From positions 1 to 64,000 of the forward strand of contig CAZUDO010000025.1 of assembly GCA_964618895.1 (NCBI GenBank): a DNA stretch of 64,000 nucleotides, written 5' to 3'. Made by a program: the position numbers and the translations under genes. The stretch is from CAZUDO01 sp964618895. Its GTDB lineage: Bacteria; Desulfobacterota; Binatia; DP-6. Shown here one piece after another: positions 45,786 to 58,600 of the stretch; the first letter of the stretch is position 1, and each line of letters opens with the position of its first letter. A model generated the notes under the pieces. It was not told where the DNA came from and searched no databases. It worked only from the letters and a program-made list of their open reading frames with translations.

Positions 45786-47845
45786 TCTCTAACGCCTTTC
45801 CCGCCACCAGCCCCGAGCTGCTCGCGTGCCCGGTGTGCCGCGGCCCGCTCTCGGAGCGCGCGAACCGCGTCCGCTGCCGCACCTGCGCACTCCACTACGT
45901 GCGCAAGGACGGCGTCTACCTCCTCGGCCCGCCGTTCGCGACCAATTCGGCGCCGCCCACCTTCGCCACCGAGCGCATGCGCCGCCTGCTGGAGGAGTCG
46001 GCCGCCGTCGGCTGGGACGAGGCCAAGGGACGGTTCACCAGCGAGGTGCTGTCGGGACGCCTGCGCGCACCCGAGCGCGGGCGCCTGGCCCGCCTGCGCG
46101 CCAAGTTCGCCGGCACGACCTGGGAAGACACGCTCCAGGACCTGGTCGACCCGACGCGCGCGGGCTGGAAGTTCCTGCTCGACCTCCATCCGGGAGCGCG
46201 CGTCCTCGTCCTCGGCCCCACCTGGGGCGCGGCACCGATCGGCCTCGCGCGGACCTGCGCGCAGGTGGTCGTCCTGGACGGCGCCCTCGAGCGGCTCCAG
46301 CTCTGCCAGCAGCAGGCGCACGGCGCCGGCCTCGAGAACCTGATCTTCGGGCGCGTCATGGACCCCCTGCGCCTCCCGCTCGCCGACGGCAGCATCGACC
46401 TGGTGGTGGTCCCGGGCCTGGCCGAGTGGTTCCAGGCCGTTGCCGGCACGCGCGCCATCTCCCAGACCTGCGGCAGCGACCTGCTGCGTGAGCTGCGCCG
46501 CCTGCTGGCGCCCGACGGCCAGGTGTACCTGGCCACCGACCACCGCAACGGCATCGCCCGCCTGCTCGGCGAGCGCCGCCTGGCGGGGGCGCGCTTCTCG
46601 CCACGCACGCTGCGCCGCGCCGCCACCGCCGCCGGCTTCGGCGACACCGCCCACTACGCCCCGGTGCCCTTCCGCCACAAGTTCCACCAGATGGTCGACA
46701 CCGCGCGCACCGACCGCCTGAACTTCTGCCTCGACCCGTACCGCACCCGCGGGCGTGCCGTGCGCCCCCTGGTGAAGGCCTGGGACGCACTCAACCGCGG
46801 CGGTCGCCTCGAGCGCCGTCTGTATGCCGCCCTCCCCGGCGTCAGCGCCGTCCTCTCCACCGGCCCGGCGCGGCCCTCCGTGGCCGAGCGCATCCTGCTC
46901 CACCTGGGCGGCAAGGGCCTGGTGGCACCGTCGGCGCGCACCATCTCCAAGTACTACGTGCGGCCGAAGGGCGTCGCGGTCCTCGCCGCCGGCGTCCCCA
47001 GCGACGGCGGCGTAGTCATCCGCCTGCCCCTCGACGACCGTGCCGAAGCGTCCTGCCGCGTGCACCACGTGGCGCTCGAGACCATGACCGCCGATCGGCG
47101 CATCCCGGCCGACGTGCGCGCGCTCTTCCCCACCCCGGTCGCTCAGGGCACCTTCGAGGGGCAGCCCTTCTTCGCCGAGACCGGCGTCGGCGGCGAGCTC
47201 GGCCGGGTGTACTATTCGCGCTCGGCCCGGCGCTACGACCGCGCCATCCTGAGCGCCGCCGAGGTGCTGCGCCAGCTCCGCCGCGCCACCGAGCAGCCGG
47301 TCCTGATCGGCGAGGCCGAGTTCAACCGCCTGTGCGGCACCTGGATGACCGAGCTGCGCGAGTACGTCGGCCTGCCGAGCCGCGCTGCCTTCGACCAGAT
47401 GACGCGCTGGCTGCGGCAGACGCTCCTGGGCGCCACCCTGCCGCTCGGCTGGTACCACGGCGACTACGACTTCGCGAACCTGCTCTACGGGCCCGGCGAC
47501 CAGGTGACCGGCATCCTCGACTTCGAGATCTGGGACCCACGCGGCCTGCCGCTGATCGACCTGGTGCTGCTCCTCGCCCGCCGCCCGATCCGCAAGCAAG
47601 GCCTCGCCTTCGGGGAGCTCTTCCTGCGCATCATCCTGACCCACGACCTGCCGCCCATGGAGGCCGGGGTGCTGGCCACCGAAATGCGCACCACCGGCGT
47701 CGACGAGCACCGCTACCGCGCCATCGCACTGTGCTGCTGGCTGAATCACCTGCGCCTGCGGCGCGACAGCTGGCTGGTGCGCTCGCCGTCGTGGCTCGAC
47801 GCCAACCTGCACTCGGTGGTCGAGAAGGTGCGCGGCATGTTGTAG
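45782..47845 (+). CDS. Fusion of Zn-ribbon, SAM methyltransferase and APH/choline-kinase-like domain
   Basis: 687 residues. N-terminal Trm112-like ribbon CPVC...CRTC (16-38). A methyltransferase-fold domain follows (~135-290, ARVLVLGPTWGAAPIGLAR; VVVPGLAEWF) with a degenerate first SAM loop. C-terminal kinase-like region (~380-680): WYHGDYDFANLLYG (~558-571, catalytic HGDxxxxN) and ILDFEIWDPRGLP (DFE metal motif). The kinase part may phosphorylate a sugar or alditol of the repeat. Last gene of the first sigma-54 unit. Confidence 0.75.
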   Translation: MLSNAFPATSPELLACPVCRGPLSERANRVRCRTCALHYVRKDGVYLLGPPFATNSAPPTFATERMRRLLEESAAVGWDEAKGRFTSEVLSGRLRAPERGRLARLRAKFAGTTWEDTLQDLVDPTRAGWKFLLDLHPGARVLVLGPTWGAAPIGLARTCAQVVVLDGALERLQLCQQQAHGAGLENLIFGRVMDPLRLPLADGSIDLVVVPGLAEWFQAVAGTRAISQTCGSDLLRELRRLLAPDGQVYLATDHRNGIARLLGERRLAGARFSPRTLRRAATAAGFGDTAHYAPVPFRHKFHQMVDTARTDRLNFCLDPYRTRGRAVRPLVKAWDALNRGGRLERRLYAALPGVSAVLSTGPARPSVAERILLHLGGKGLVAPSARTISKYYVRPKGVAVLAAGVPSDGGVVIRLPLDDRAEASCRVHHVALETMTADRRIPADVRALFPTPVAQGTFEGQPFFAETGVGGELGRVYYSRSARRYDRAILSAAEVLRQLRRATEQPVLIGEAEFNRLCGTWMTELREYVGLPSRAAFDQMTRWLRQTLLGATLPLGWYHGDYDFANLLYGPGDQVTGILDFEIWDPRGLPLIDLVLLLARRPIRKQGLAFGELFLRIILTHDLPPMEAGVLATEMRTTGVDEHRYRAIALCCWLNHLRLRRDSWLVRSPSWLDANLHSVVEKVRGML

Positions 47846-48093
47846 GCCGGCGCACGGCGCTCCGCACTGCGGGCGCCGCGTGTCGTCCGGCGCTCATGAC
47901 ACATGGGCGCCGCCGGGAACGTCGGCACTTCCGTGCCATCGGCGACGCAGTCGTGTCCGCCGTGCCCGTCCTGCGGACGCCCGCAGGCGCCACGGCAGCC
48001 GCAGCGGCAGAGCCCGCCGCGCAGCATACGGCGATCCGTCCATCATAGCTTTCAGCAATGCCTTTCTAGTCCGCGACTGCTTGCCTGCCCCTC
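47846..48093. other. Non-coding gap with two hairpins
   Basis: No credible gene. GGCAC/GTGCC with a TTCC tetraloop (47924-47937) and CCTGCGG/CCGCAGG with a 4-nt loop (47970-47987) could end transcription of the upstream operon. The rest of the gap to 48274 holds the second regulatory site and promoter. Confidence 0.45.
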
Positions 48094-48117
48094 CGCAACA
48101 CCCTGCGATCGTGCACG
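48094..48117 (+). promoter_or_regulatory. Upstream activator-like site 2
   Basis: CGCAACACCCTGCG, then AT and CGTGCACG; matches site 1 at 22 or so of 24 positions, including the CGTGCACG palindrome. Starts 86 bp before promoter 2, as site 1 does (87 bp) before promoter 1. Confidence 0.65.
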
Positions 48118-48179
48118 ACACCCGCCCCACCCGCGTCGCCCGACTGGCCGCCACGCCACGGCTTTTCGCCACCGCCCGG

Positions 48180-48195
48180 TGGCATGCCTGCTGCA
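48180..48195 (+). promoter_or_regulatory. Sigma-54 (-24/-12) promoter 2
   Basis: TGGCATGCCTGCTGCA: GG and GC again 10 bp apart, same TGGCATG-N4-CTGCA variant as promoter 1. Lies 80 nt before the GTG start of the kinase-like gene, and would also transcribe the giant adhesin that follows after 5 bp. Confidence 0.7.
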
Positions 48196-48274
48196 ATGCG
48201 TCGACTCATTCGCCACCCACGCGTGTGCGCCGCGCCATGCCACATGCCGTGACCCCCAACCCGAGGAGCTTGCC

Positions 48275-49660
48275 GTGACTTCCGCACTCGCCCCCACCCT
48301 CCCCGCCGCCAGCACCTGGACCGATTCGGCCACCGGCCGGTTCCTGGACGCACTCTTCGCCGCCTACTTCGAGGAGAGCGTCCGCTATGTCGTCCTGCGC
48401 AACTACGAGCGCTGGCCCGAGGACTTCGGGAAGGACATCGATCTGGTGGTCCACCCGAACGACATCACGCTCTCGCACGCGATCATCCGGCGCGTGGCCC
48501 GCGCCCAGGGCCTGGTGCCGACGGTACGCGTCAAGCGCAGCGGGCACCGGACGTACTACCTGGCGCCCTCGCCGGCGGACGGCGTGGCGCGCGGCGTCCT
48601 CCTCGACATCCGGCCCGACCTGGTCCACCACGGCCTGCCCTACCTGCCCGGGCCGGCGGTGCTCGAGCATCGCCGCCGCGAGGGCCGCTTTTTCGTCCCG
48701 GCGCCCGCGTTCGAGAGCCTCGCCATCCTGCTCCACTGCGTCATCGACGTGGGGCTCGTGCGCGCCTCCTACCGCGAGCGCCTGCGGGCGCTCGGGGTGG
48801 GCGATCGCGGCCAGTTCCTGGCCGTCGCCACCGAGCTGTTCGGCGCCACCCTCGCCCGCCGGCTCGCCGAGAGCCTGATGGCCAACGATCCGTCGAGCGC
48901 GCTCCGGCTCCGCCGCCGCCTGCTGGCCGCCCGGGTGCGCCGCCAGCCCCGGGCCCTTGGCGCCTGGCTCCTCGCCCGGGCGGGCGCGGTCGTCGACCGT
49001 TTGGCGGCCTTCGTCCGGCCCCCGGGGCAGATCGTCATCCTGGTGGGCCCGGACGGGTCCGGGAAGACCACGCTGTCGACCGAAGTCGTGCGCCGCTTCG
49101 CGACCACCCGCATCCCGGCCTCGGCGGTCTATCTGGGCGCGCAGAAGCCGCTCCTGCCCACCCGGCGCTTCAGCCAGAACATCCGCAAGCGGCTCAACCC
49201 GACCAACGGGCCGAAGCCGGTGAAGGACGTGAACCGCCGCCAGCGCCTCCGTGGCCTGGTCCACATCATGGCCGACAAGTGGCTGCGCTACCTGGTCTAC
49301 GTGCGGCCCCGCCTGGTGCGCGGCGAGGTCGTGGTCCTCGACCGCTACTTCTACGACCTCCGCACCTACATGCACCCGCTGGTGCAGCACCCGGTCGTCG
49401 AGGGCCTGCTCATGCGCTGCATCCCGGAGCCGGCGCTGGCGTTCTGCCTGGTCGCCGACCCGGCCGTCATCGCCGCCCGCAAGCACGAGCTCACCACCGC
49501 CGAGACCGCCCGCCAGATCGCGCTCTACCGCGGCATCGGCCGCTGGGTGCGTGATTTCTACGAGGCGCCCTCGGACGGCCACCTCCCCACCGTCGTCGAC
49601 GGCATGACCGCGCACGTCGCCCGCGTCTACGCCGAGTCCCGCTACCCCGAAGAGGTCTGA
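48275..49660 (+). CDS. Nucleotidyltransferase-like/thymidylate-kinase-like P-loop protein
   Basis: 461 residues from GTG 48275, with CGAGGAG 6 nt upstream. N-terminal part has an NTase-like strand (YVVLRNYERWPEDFGKDIDLVV, ~30-51). C-terminal P-loop kinase: VGPDGSGKTTLSTEVV (~257-272), VVVLDRYFYDLRTYMHP and an R-rich lid (ARKHELTTAETARQ). Such hybrids occur in capsule and O-antigen loci; they may phosphorylate a sugar, nucleotide or alditol. First gene of the second sigma-54 unit. Confidence 0.7.
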   Translation: MTSALAPTLPAASTWTDSATGRFLDALFAAYFEESVRYVVLRNYERWPEDFGKDIDLVVHPNDITLSHAIIRRVARAQGLVPTVRVKRSGHRTYYLAPSPADGVARGVLLDIRPDLVHHGLPYLPGPAVLEHRRREGRFFVPAPAFESLAILLHCVIDVGLVRASYRERLRALGVGDRGQFLAVATELFGATLARRLAESLMANDPSSALRLRRRLLAARVRRQPRALGAWLLARAGAVVDRLAAFVRPPGQIVILVGPDGSGKTTLSTEVVRRFATTRIPASAVYLGAQKPLLPTRRFSQNIRKRLNPTNGPKPVKDVNRRQRLRGLVHIMADKWLRYLVYVRPRLVRGEVVVLDRYFYDLRTYMHPLVQHPVVEGLLMRCIPEPALAFCLVADPAVIAARKHELTTAETARQIALYRGIGRWVRDFYEAPSDGHLPTVVDGMTAHVARVYAESRYPEEV

Positions 49661-49665
49661 CACCA

Positions 49666-52600
49666 ATGCCGCATCGCCGAACCCGCTGGGCACTGGCCTA
49701 CTGGCTGCTGCTCGGTTTGCTCCCGATCCTGTCGCACCGGAGCAAGGCCCAGACCAGTCCGACGCAGACGCTCACCTTCGCGGCCGCCGCCGACACCTAC
49801 GTCGACGCCAACGCCGCCACCACGAACTTCAACAGTGCGGTGGAGCTGAAGACCGACGCCTCGCCGGTCCGCAACATCTACCTCCGCTTCGCGGTGACGG
49901 GCGTGAACGGGCGCAGCGTGCAGCGCGCCCGCATCCGCATGCAGGTGACCGGGCAGTCGGACATCGGCGGCACCATCCACAAGATCAGCAACACCACCTG
50001 GAACGAAGCCACCGTCAACTGGAACACCAAGCCCGCCATCGACGGCCCCGGCCTGCACACCCTCGGCGCGGTCACCGTCGGCGCGGTGGTCGAGTTCACC
50101 GTCGACGCTGCCATCACCGCCGACGGTGTGTACAGCTTCGCCATCGACAACACGTCCCTCTCGGCGGCCGCCTACACCTCCAACGCCGCCAGCAGCGGGC
50201 AGAAGCCGCAGCTCGTCCTCACCGTGGCAGGCGCGCCGCCCACCATTCAGATCACGCAGCCGCCGACCGCCTCGAGCTTCTTCGTCGGCGACACGATCAC
50301 GCTGCAGGCCACCGCCACCGACGCCACCAGCCAGAACCTGGCCAGCGGCGTCACCTGGAGCTCGAGCCTCGCGGGCCCCCTCGGCACCGGCGGCGTGGTC
50401 ACGCCCGTCCTGGCGCAGGGCACCCATGTGATCACGGCCTCGGTCACCGACGCCCAGGGCCTCACGGCGTCGACCCAGGTGACGCTCACCGTCGCCCCGC
50501 GCCCGGCCGCCAACACCGAGCCGCTGGTGGCGATCACGGCGCCCGCCAACCACCAGACCGTCGCCGCCGGCCTTCCGGTCACCTTCACCGGCACCGCCAG
50601 CGATCTCGAGGACGGCACCCTCACCGCCGGCCTGGCCTGGACCTCCGACCGCGATGGGGCGCTCGGCACGGGCGGCAGCTTCACCCGCACGCTCTCCGCC
50701 GGCTCGCACATCATCACCGCGAGCGTCACCGATGCCGGCGGGCTCCGCGGCAGCGCCACCGTCAGCGTCAACGTCACCCCCGCGGTCACGGTCGAGTTCG
50801 CGCCCACCGCCGACGCCTACGTCGACGCCGGCCTGCCCACGGCCAACTTCGGCACCGCACCGACCCTGCGGGTCGATGCCAACACGCAGCGCGTCGGCTA
50901 CCTCCGTTTCGCCGTGACCGGTATCGGCGCCCGTCCCATCACGCAGGCCCTGCTGCGCATGCTGGTGGACACCGGGACGAGCGCCAACAGCGTGAGCGGC
51001 GGCGACGTGCGCACGGTGTCGAACGGCACCTGGCAGGAAGGGACCATCACCTTCAACAACCGCCCGGCCGTCGACGGCCCGCTGCTCGCCACGGCCGCCG
51101 CCGTGACCCAGAACCAGGTGGTCGAGTTCGACGTGTCGAGCGCCATCACCGGCGACGGCACGTACAACTTCGCGCTCACGAACACGTCGAGCGACGAGGC
51201 CATCTACCGCTCGCGCGAGGGCGGCCCGGCGCCCACGCTGGTGCTCCTGTTCGCCGGCAACGCGCCCACGGTTTCGATCACCGCCCCGGCGGCTCCCACC
51301 ACCATCTTCCGCGGCGACTCGCTGACCTTCACCGGTACCGCCACCGACGTGGAGGACGGCGACCTCGCGAGCGCGCTGCAGTGGACATCCGATCGCGACG
51401 GCGCCCTCGGCACCGGCGCGGCGATCAGCACCGCCACCCTCACGGTCGGGACGCACACCATCACGGCCTCGGCCACCGATGCCGACAGTCTGACCGGCCA
51501 GGCGCAGCTCATCGTCCGCGTACGCGCCCCCAACACCGCGCCCCAGGTGACGCTCACCGCCCCGGCCAACGGCGCCTCGGTCGCGATCGCCACGCCCGTC
51601 GCCCTCACCGCCACCGCCACCGACGACTTCGACGGCCCGCTCACGCCGCAGCTGCGCTGGTCCTCGAGCCGCGACGGTCTCCTCGGCACGGGCGGCAGCC
51701 TGAGCCGCAGCACCTTGACCCTCGGCACGCACGTCCTCACCGCCTCGGTGACCGACTCCGACGGTGTCACCGGCTCGGCATCGGTCAGCATCACGGTCAC
51801 GCCGACGCCGCCGACCGTCGCCGTCAGCGCGCCCGCTGACAACGCGCAGGTGTTCGGCGGCAGCAGCGTCACCTTCGCCGGCAGCGCCAGCGACGCCGCC
51901 GACGGCAACCTGTCCGGCAGCCTGCACTGGACCTCCAGCCGGGACGGCGCCATCGGTACCGGACCGACGTTCGCGCGCAGCACGCTGTCGGTCGGCACGC
52001 ACACCATCACGGCGGCAGTCATGAACTCGGCCGGCGTCACCGGCCAGGCGCAGCGCACCCTGGTGGTGCGGCCGCCGAACACGGTCCCGACCGTCCATCT
52101 GCTCCTGCCGACGACCGGCGGGACGTTCCTGAACGGCAAGCCCCTTCTCCTGGCCGCGACCGCGAGCGATGCGGAAGACGGCGACCTGGCGGCCAGCGTG
52201 CGCTGGTCGTCGAGCCGGGACGGTACCCTCGGCACCGGCGGCACCCTTACAGTCCCGACCCTCTCGGTCGGCACCCACACGCTGACGGCATCGGTCACCG
52301 ACGGCGACGGGTCGACCGCGACGGGCACCACGGCGGTCACGATCGTCCCGGCCACCATCACCATCAACGCGCTGGAGGACACCTACGTCGATTCGGGGGC
52401 GGCGACCACCAAGTTCGGCACCGCCACCAGCTTCCAGGCCGATGCGAGCCCCATCCGCCAGGCGTACCTCCGCTTCACCGTGAACGGCATCGGCTCGTTC
52501 GCGGTGCAGCAGGCGGTCCTGCGGCTCACGGTGGGCAGTGGCAGCGGTGACGGCAGCGCCGTCGGCGGCACCGTCCACTCCATCACCAGCAACGCCTGGT

Positions 52601-55600
52601 CCGAAGCGACCACCACGTACAACACCCGCCCGGCCGTCGACGGCCCGGCGCGCGCCACTCGCGGCACCGTCACGCCCAACCAGGTTATCGACTTCGACAT
52701 CACGGCCGCCGTCGCCGGCGACGGAACGTACAACTTCGCCCTGGTCACGACCTCGAGCGATGCGGTCCTCTACCGCAGCCGGGAGATGTCGACCGGCAAG
52801 CCGCAGCTGATCGTCACCCTCAAGCAGGACAGCTCGCCGCTGGTGGTCATCAGTGCGCCCGCGGACGGCACCACGGTCCTCCCCAACACGCCGCTCACGT
52901 TCGCCGGCCGGGCCACCGACGCCGAGAACGGCGACCTCTCGGCGCAGCTCGAGTGGGTGTCGAACCTGGACGGCGTCCTCGGCACGGGCCCGAGCCTCAC
53001 GGTCCCGTCGCTTCGCTCGGGCGTGCACACGATCACGGCGCGCGTGACCGACTCCGCGGGTCAGACGGGTCAGGCCCAGCGCACGGTCACCGTCCCGAAC
53101 ATCCCGGTGGTGGCGATCACGACCCCGCCGGACGGCACCGCGGTCTTCCAGAGCGCCCTCCCGATCACCCTCACCGGCCGCGCGACCGACGTGGAGGACG
53201 GCGACATCAGCCTGAACCTCCAGTGGCGCTCGGACCGGGACGGCGCCCTCGCCGGCGGCCCCAGCATCTCCGTCTCCGCCCTCTCGGTCGGCACGCACGT
53301 CATCACCACGTCGGCCACCGACGACGACGGCCTCACCGGCTCGACGCAGATCACGCTGCGCGTGCGCGGCCCGAACGCGGCGCCGCAGGTGACCGTCAGC
53401 GCGCCGGCCAACGGCTCCTCCGCGCCCGCCGGCACGATGGTGGCGTTCGCGGGCAGTGTCAGCGACGATTTCGACACCAACCTGAACGCCCAGCTGCACT
53501 GGCAGTCGAGCCGCGACGGGGCGCTCTGCACCGGCGCCACCTGCAGCCGTATCCTCACCGAGGGCACGCACACCATCACGGCCTCGGCCACGGACTCCAA
53601 CGGGGCCGACGGCTCCGCCTCCGTGACCGTCACCATCGCGCCGACCGCTCCCGAAGTGTCCATCACCGCCCCGGCCGACGGCGCGCGCGTGTTCATCGGC
53701 GCCACCACCACCTTCGCCGGCACGGCCACCGACGCCACCGACGGCTCGCTGTCGAGCCAGATCGCGTGGAGCTCGGACCGCGACGGCGCGCTCGGCACCG
53801 GCGCCAGCATCACGACGATCAGCTTGTCCGTCGGTACGCACCAGATCACGGCGCGCGTCGTCGACGCCGGCGGCCTGTCGGCCGAGGCCCGGCGCACCGT
53901 CATCGTGCGGCCACCGAACGTCTCGCCGACCATCGGCATCACCGCACCGGTGAGCGGCGACCAGCTGCTGACGGCCGCCCCGGTCGTGCTCGGCGCCCAT
54001 GCGAACGACGCCGAGGACGGCACCCTGGTCGCCGGCGTGCGCTGGACCTCGAGCCGCGACGGCCTCCTCGGCACGGGCGCCGTGCTCACGATGCCGAGCC
54101 TGTCGGTCGGCACCCACACGCTCACGGCGTCGATCACGGACAGCGACGGCGCGAGCGCGAGCGCGACCGTGTCGGTCACGGTGTTCGCCTCGACGCTCAC
54201 CCTGCTGCCGGTCGCCGACACCTACGTCGACTCGGGCAGCCCGAGCACCAAGTTCGGGACGGCGACCAGCCTGACCGTCGGCACCACCACCACGCGCCAG
54301 ACCTTCCTGCGCTTCACCGTGAGCAGCATCGGCCGCTTCACCGTCCAGCGCGCCCTCCTCCGCCTGACGGTCGGGGCCGCCAGTGCCGACGGCGCCGCTG
54401 CGGGCGGCGTCCTGCACACGATCACCGACACCTCGTGGTCGGAGGCCGCCACCAGCTACAGCAACCGGCCCACGGTCGACGGGCCGGCCATCGCCACCCT
54501 CGGACGGGTCACCGCCAACCAGGCCGTCGACATCGACGTGACCAGCGCCATCACGGCCGACGCGACCTACAACTTCGGCCTGGTGCTGAGCTCGACCGAC
54601 TACGCCAAGTACCTGAGCCGCGAAGCCTCGGCCGGCAAGCCGCAGCTCACCATCACGCTCGGCCACAACACCACGCCGGTGGTCGTCATCACCGCCCCGG
54701 CGACCGGCTCCCGCTTCATGCCCGGCACGCGCATCGCGTTCGCGGCCACGGCCACCGACGCCCAGAGCGGCGACCTGAGCGGCCAGGTGACGTGGACATC
54801 GAGCCGGGACGGCTTCCTCGGCACGGGCGCCACACTCAGCAGGTCGAACCTGACGTCGGGGCAGCACACGATTACGGCGCAGGTGACCGACGGCAGCGGC
54901 CTCTCCGGGCAGGCCCAGGTCATGGTCACGGTCGCCCACACCCCCAGCGTGAACATCACGGCGCCGGCGGACGGCACCATCGTCTTCACCGACCAGCTGC
55001 CGGTCACCTTCGTCGGCCACGCCAGCGACGTGGAAGACGGCGACCTGAGCCCGACCCTCGCCTGGACCTCGAGCCGCGACGGCGCGCTCGCCACCGGCAC
55101 CAGCATCACCGCCAACGCCCTCACCATCGGCACGCATCTCGTCACCGCGAGCACGACCGATGAGGACGGCCTCGCCGCCCAGGCGCAGGTGACCGTCCGC
55201 GTGCGCGGGCCGAACCAGCCACCCAGCCTCGTCATCACCACGCCGGCGGGCGGGAGCTCCATCCCGGCCGGGACACCCGTGACGCTCACCGCCAACGCCA
55301 CCGACGACTTCGACGGCGACCTCGGCACGCAGGTGCAGTGGACCTCGAGCCGGGACGGCAGCCTGGGCAGCGGCGCGACGCGCACCCTCCTCCTGTCCGA
55401 AGGCGTGCACAGCATCACGGCCGCCGTCACCGATTCCGACGGCGTGAGCGCACAGACCCAGCTCTCCCTCACCATCGCGCCGACACCGCCTGCGGTCACG
55501 ATCACGGCGCCCCCGCTCGGCACGCGGGTGTTCGCCGGCACGTCCGTCACCTTCACGGGCGCGGCCAGCGACGCCACCGACGGCGACCTGACCACGGCGC

Positions 55601-58600
55601 TGCGCTGGACCTCGGATCGCGACGGGCTCATCGGCAGCGGGCGTACGTTCGCCACCACGGCGCTCAGCGCCGGTACGCACGTCGTCACCGCCTCGGCCTC
55701 CGACACCGGCGGCCTGGTCGGCCGCGCCGAGCGCACGGTCGTCATCCGCACGCCGAACACGGCGCCGACGCTCACGATCTTCGCGCCGGTGGGCGGGACG
55801 ATGCTCCTCGCCGGCCGCACCGTCATCCTGGGCGGGCAGGCGACCGACAGCGACGACGGCGACCTGGCCGCGGGGCTCCGCTGGAGCTCGAGCCGGGACG
55901 GTGTCCTCGGCACCGGCGCCACGGTGAGTGTCGCGAGCCTGACCGCCGGCACGCACCTCCTCACCGCCACCGTCACCGACCACGACGGCGCCGCCGGCAG
56001 TGCCTCGGTCACCGTCGTCGTCGTTCCCGGGACGCTCACGATCCAGCCGACGGCCGACGCCCACGTCGATTCGGCCAAGCCGACGACGAAGCTCGGCACC
56101 GGCACGACCCTGCAGGCCAGCTCCGGAACGACCCGGCAGGCGTTCTTCCGCTTCCCGGTGACCGGGCTGAACGGCCTCGGCATCCAGCAGGCCCTGCTGC
56201 GACTCACCGTGGCCGGCGCCACCGCCGACGGCAGCGCCAACGGCGGCACCGTCAACGCGATCACCAACAACGCCTGGGTAGAATCGACGATCACCTACAA
56301 CACGCGGCCGGCGATCGACGGCCCCGCGCTGGCCACCAAGGGCAAGGTGGTCGCCAAGCAGGTGGTGGACTTCGACGTGACCGCGGCCCTCACCGGCGAG
56401 GGTACCTACAACCTGGCCCTGGTCAGCACCTCGACCGACTACGTCACCTACGTGAGCCGCGAGGGCGCGTCGGCGTCGCGCCCGCAGCTCGTGTTGACAC
56501 TCCGGCAGAATACGGCGCCGGTCGTGAACATCACCGCCCCCACCACCGGCACGGTCATCGGCATCAACACGCCGGTCACCCTGACCGGCACCGCGCTCGA
56601 TGCCGAGAGCGGCACCCTGGCGAGCCAGATCCAGTGGTCCTCGAACCGCGACGGGCTCCTCGGCACCGGCGCTTCGCTGACACTCCCGCGCCTCTCGCCC
56701 GGCGCGCACACCCTGATCGCGTCGGCCACCGACGCCGGGGGCGAGACCGGCCGGGCGCAAGTTGCCGTCCAGATCGGGCACAAGCCGCAGGTCGCGATCA
56801 CCATGCCGCGCGACCGGGCGGTCTTCTTCACGTCGCAGCTCCCGCTCACCCTGGCGGGCACGGCCACGGATGTCGAAGACGGCAACGTCGCGTCACGGCT
56901 GCAGTGGACCTCGGATCGCGACGGCGCCCTCGGCGTCGGCGCCACCATCGGCGCCCGGCCGAGCATCGGGACGCACGTCCTGTCGGCGGCGGTGACCGAC
57001 GCCCACGGCGAGGTCGGCAGCGCCCAGGTCACGATCCGCGTCCGCGGGCCGAACCAGGCCCCGACGCTCAGCATCACTGCCCCGACCGACGGCGCGTCGA
57101 TTCCCGCCGGCACCGCGCTCGCCCTCGCGGCGACCGCCAGCGACGATTTCGACGGCAACATCGCCAGCCTGGTGCAGTGGAGCGACGACCGCCACGGCGC
57201 CCTCGGCGTGGGCGCGCCCCATTACACACCGCAGGGCGAAGGCGCCCACGTCCTGACCGCCAGCGTCACCGACTCCGACGGTGTGACCGCCAGCGCGCAG
57301 GTGACGTTCACCATCGCCCCGACCCCTCCGGCAGTGACCATCCAGACGCCGCTCACCGGCGCCACCATCGTCCAGGACACGAACATCTCGTTCAACGCCA
57401 CCGCCATCGACGCCACCGACGGTGACGTGGCGACCGGGCTGCACTGGATATCGAACCGCGACGGCGAGATCGGCACCGGCGGCAGCTTCGCCCTCACCAG
57501 CTTGACCGAAGGCGCGCACACCATCACGGCAGCAGTTACCGACTCGGGCGGCCTGGTCGGCCTGGCGCAGATCGGCATCACGGTCATCCGCCAGCCGACC
57601 GTCACCATCCTCCTGCCCGAGAACGACGCCCACTTCATCGACACCACCGCGGTCACGTTCTTCGCCACCGCCGTCGACCGCGTCGACGGCGACGTGAGCA
57701 GCACGCTGGTGTGGACCTCCGACCGTGACGGCGAGATCGGCCGCGGCATGACCTTCACGACCGAGACCCTGACCGTCGGCGTGCACACCGTGACCGCCCG
57801 GGCGCGCAACCTCGCCAGCAACGCCGGCACGGCGCTGGTCACCTTCACCGTCCAGATCGGGTCGGTCACCTTCACCCCGATCGAGGACACCTACGCCGAC
57901 GCGGGCCTGCCCACGACCAACTTCGGCACCGCGCCCGAGATGGTGGCCGGCGGCGGCACGCCGATCCGGCAGGCCTTCCTGCGCTTCGACGTGACCGGGC
58001 TCACCGGCTTCCCGATCGAGAGCGCCAAGCTGCGTATGCGGGTCGGAACCTCGAGCACCGCCTCGGGCGGCGAGGGCGGGACGATCCGCCGCATCACCAA
58101 CGACACCTGGGGCGAGTCACGCACCACCTGGAACGCCAACCGGCCGCCCCTCGACGGCGACGTGCTCGACTCCGTGCTCCTCCCGGTCGGCCAGGGGCAA
58201 GTGGTCGAGTGGAACGTGACCGCCGGCATGACCGGCGATGGCCATTACAACTTCGCCCTCACCACGGGCTCGGGCGACGCCGTCAAGTACGAGAGCCGCG
58301 AGGGCACGAACAAACCCCAACTGATCGTCTTCTTCACCCAACCCGAGACCCGCCGCCTGCCCGAGGTGCACATCACCGCGCCGGCGAGCGGCGCCACGGT
58401 GTACGACGACCAGGTGCTCACCCTGACCGCCACCGCCAGCGACGTGCACGACGGCGACCTCGCCAGCCAGATCGCGTGGCGCTCCAGCATCGACGGCGCC
58501 ATCGGCACCGGCGGCACCATCGCCATGGCGCACCTGTCGCGCGGCTCGCACACCATCTCCGCGACCGTGCGGAACGCCATAGGGCTGATCGGCCAGACGG

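Noticed and set aside
49642..56781. 2379-codon open frame on the minus strand, and another at 58117-63798
   Set aside because: Antisense of the giant repeat gene. Their composition is Ala/Gly/Arg-rich low complexity with no motif; the sense frame has clear CBM96/Ig domains. High GC leaves antisense frames open.
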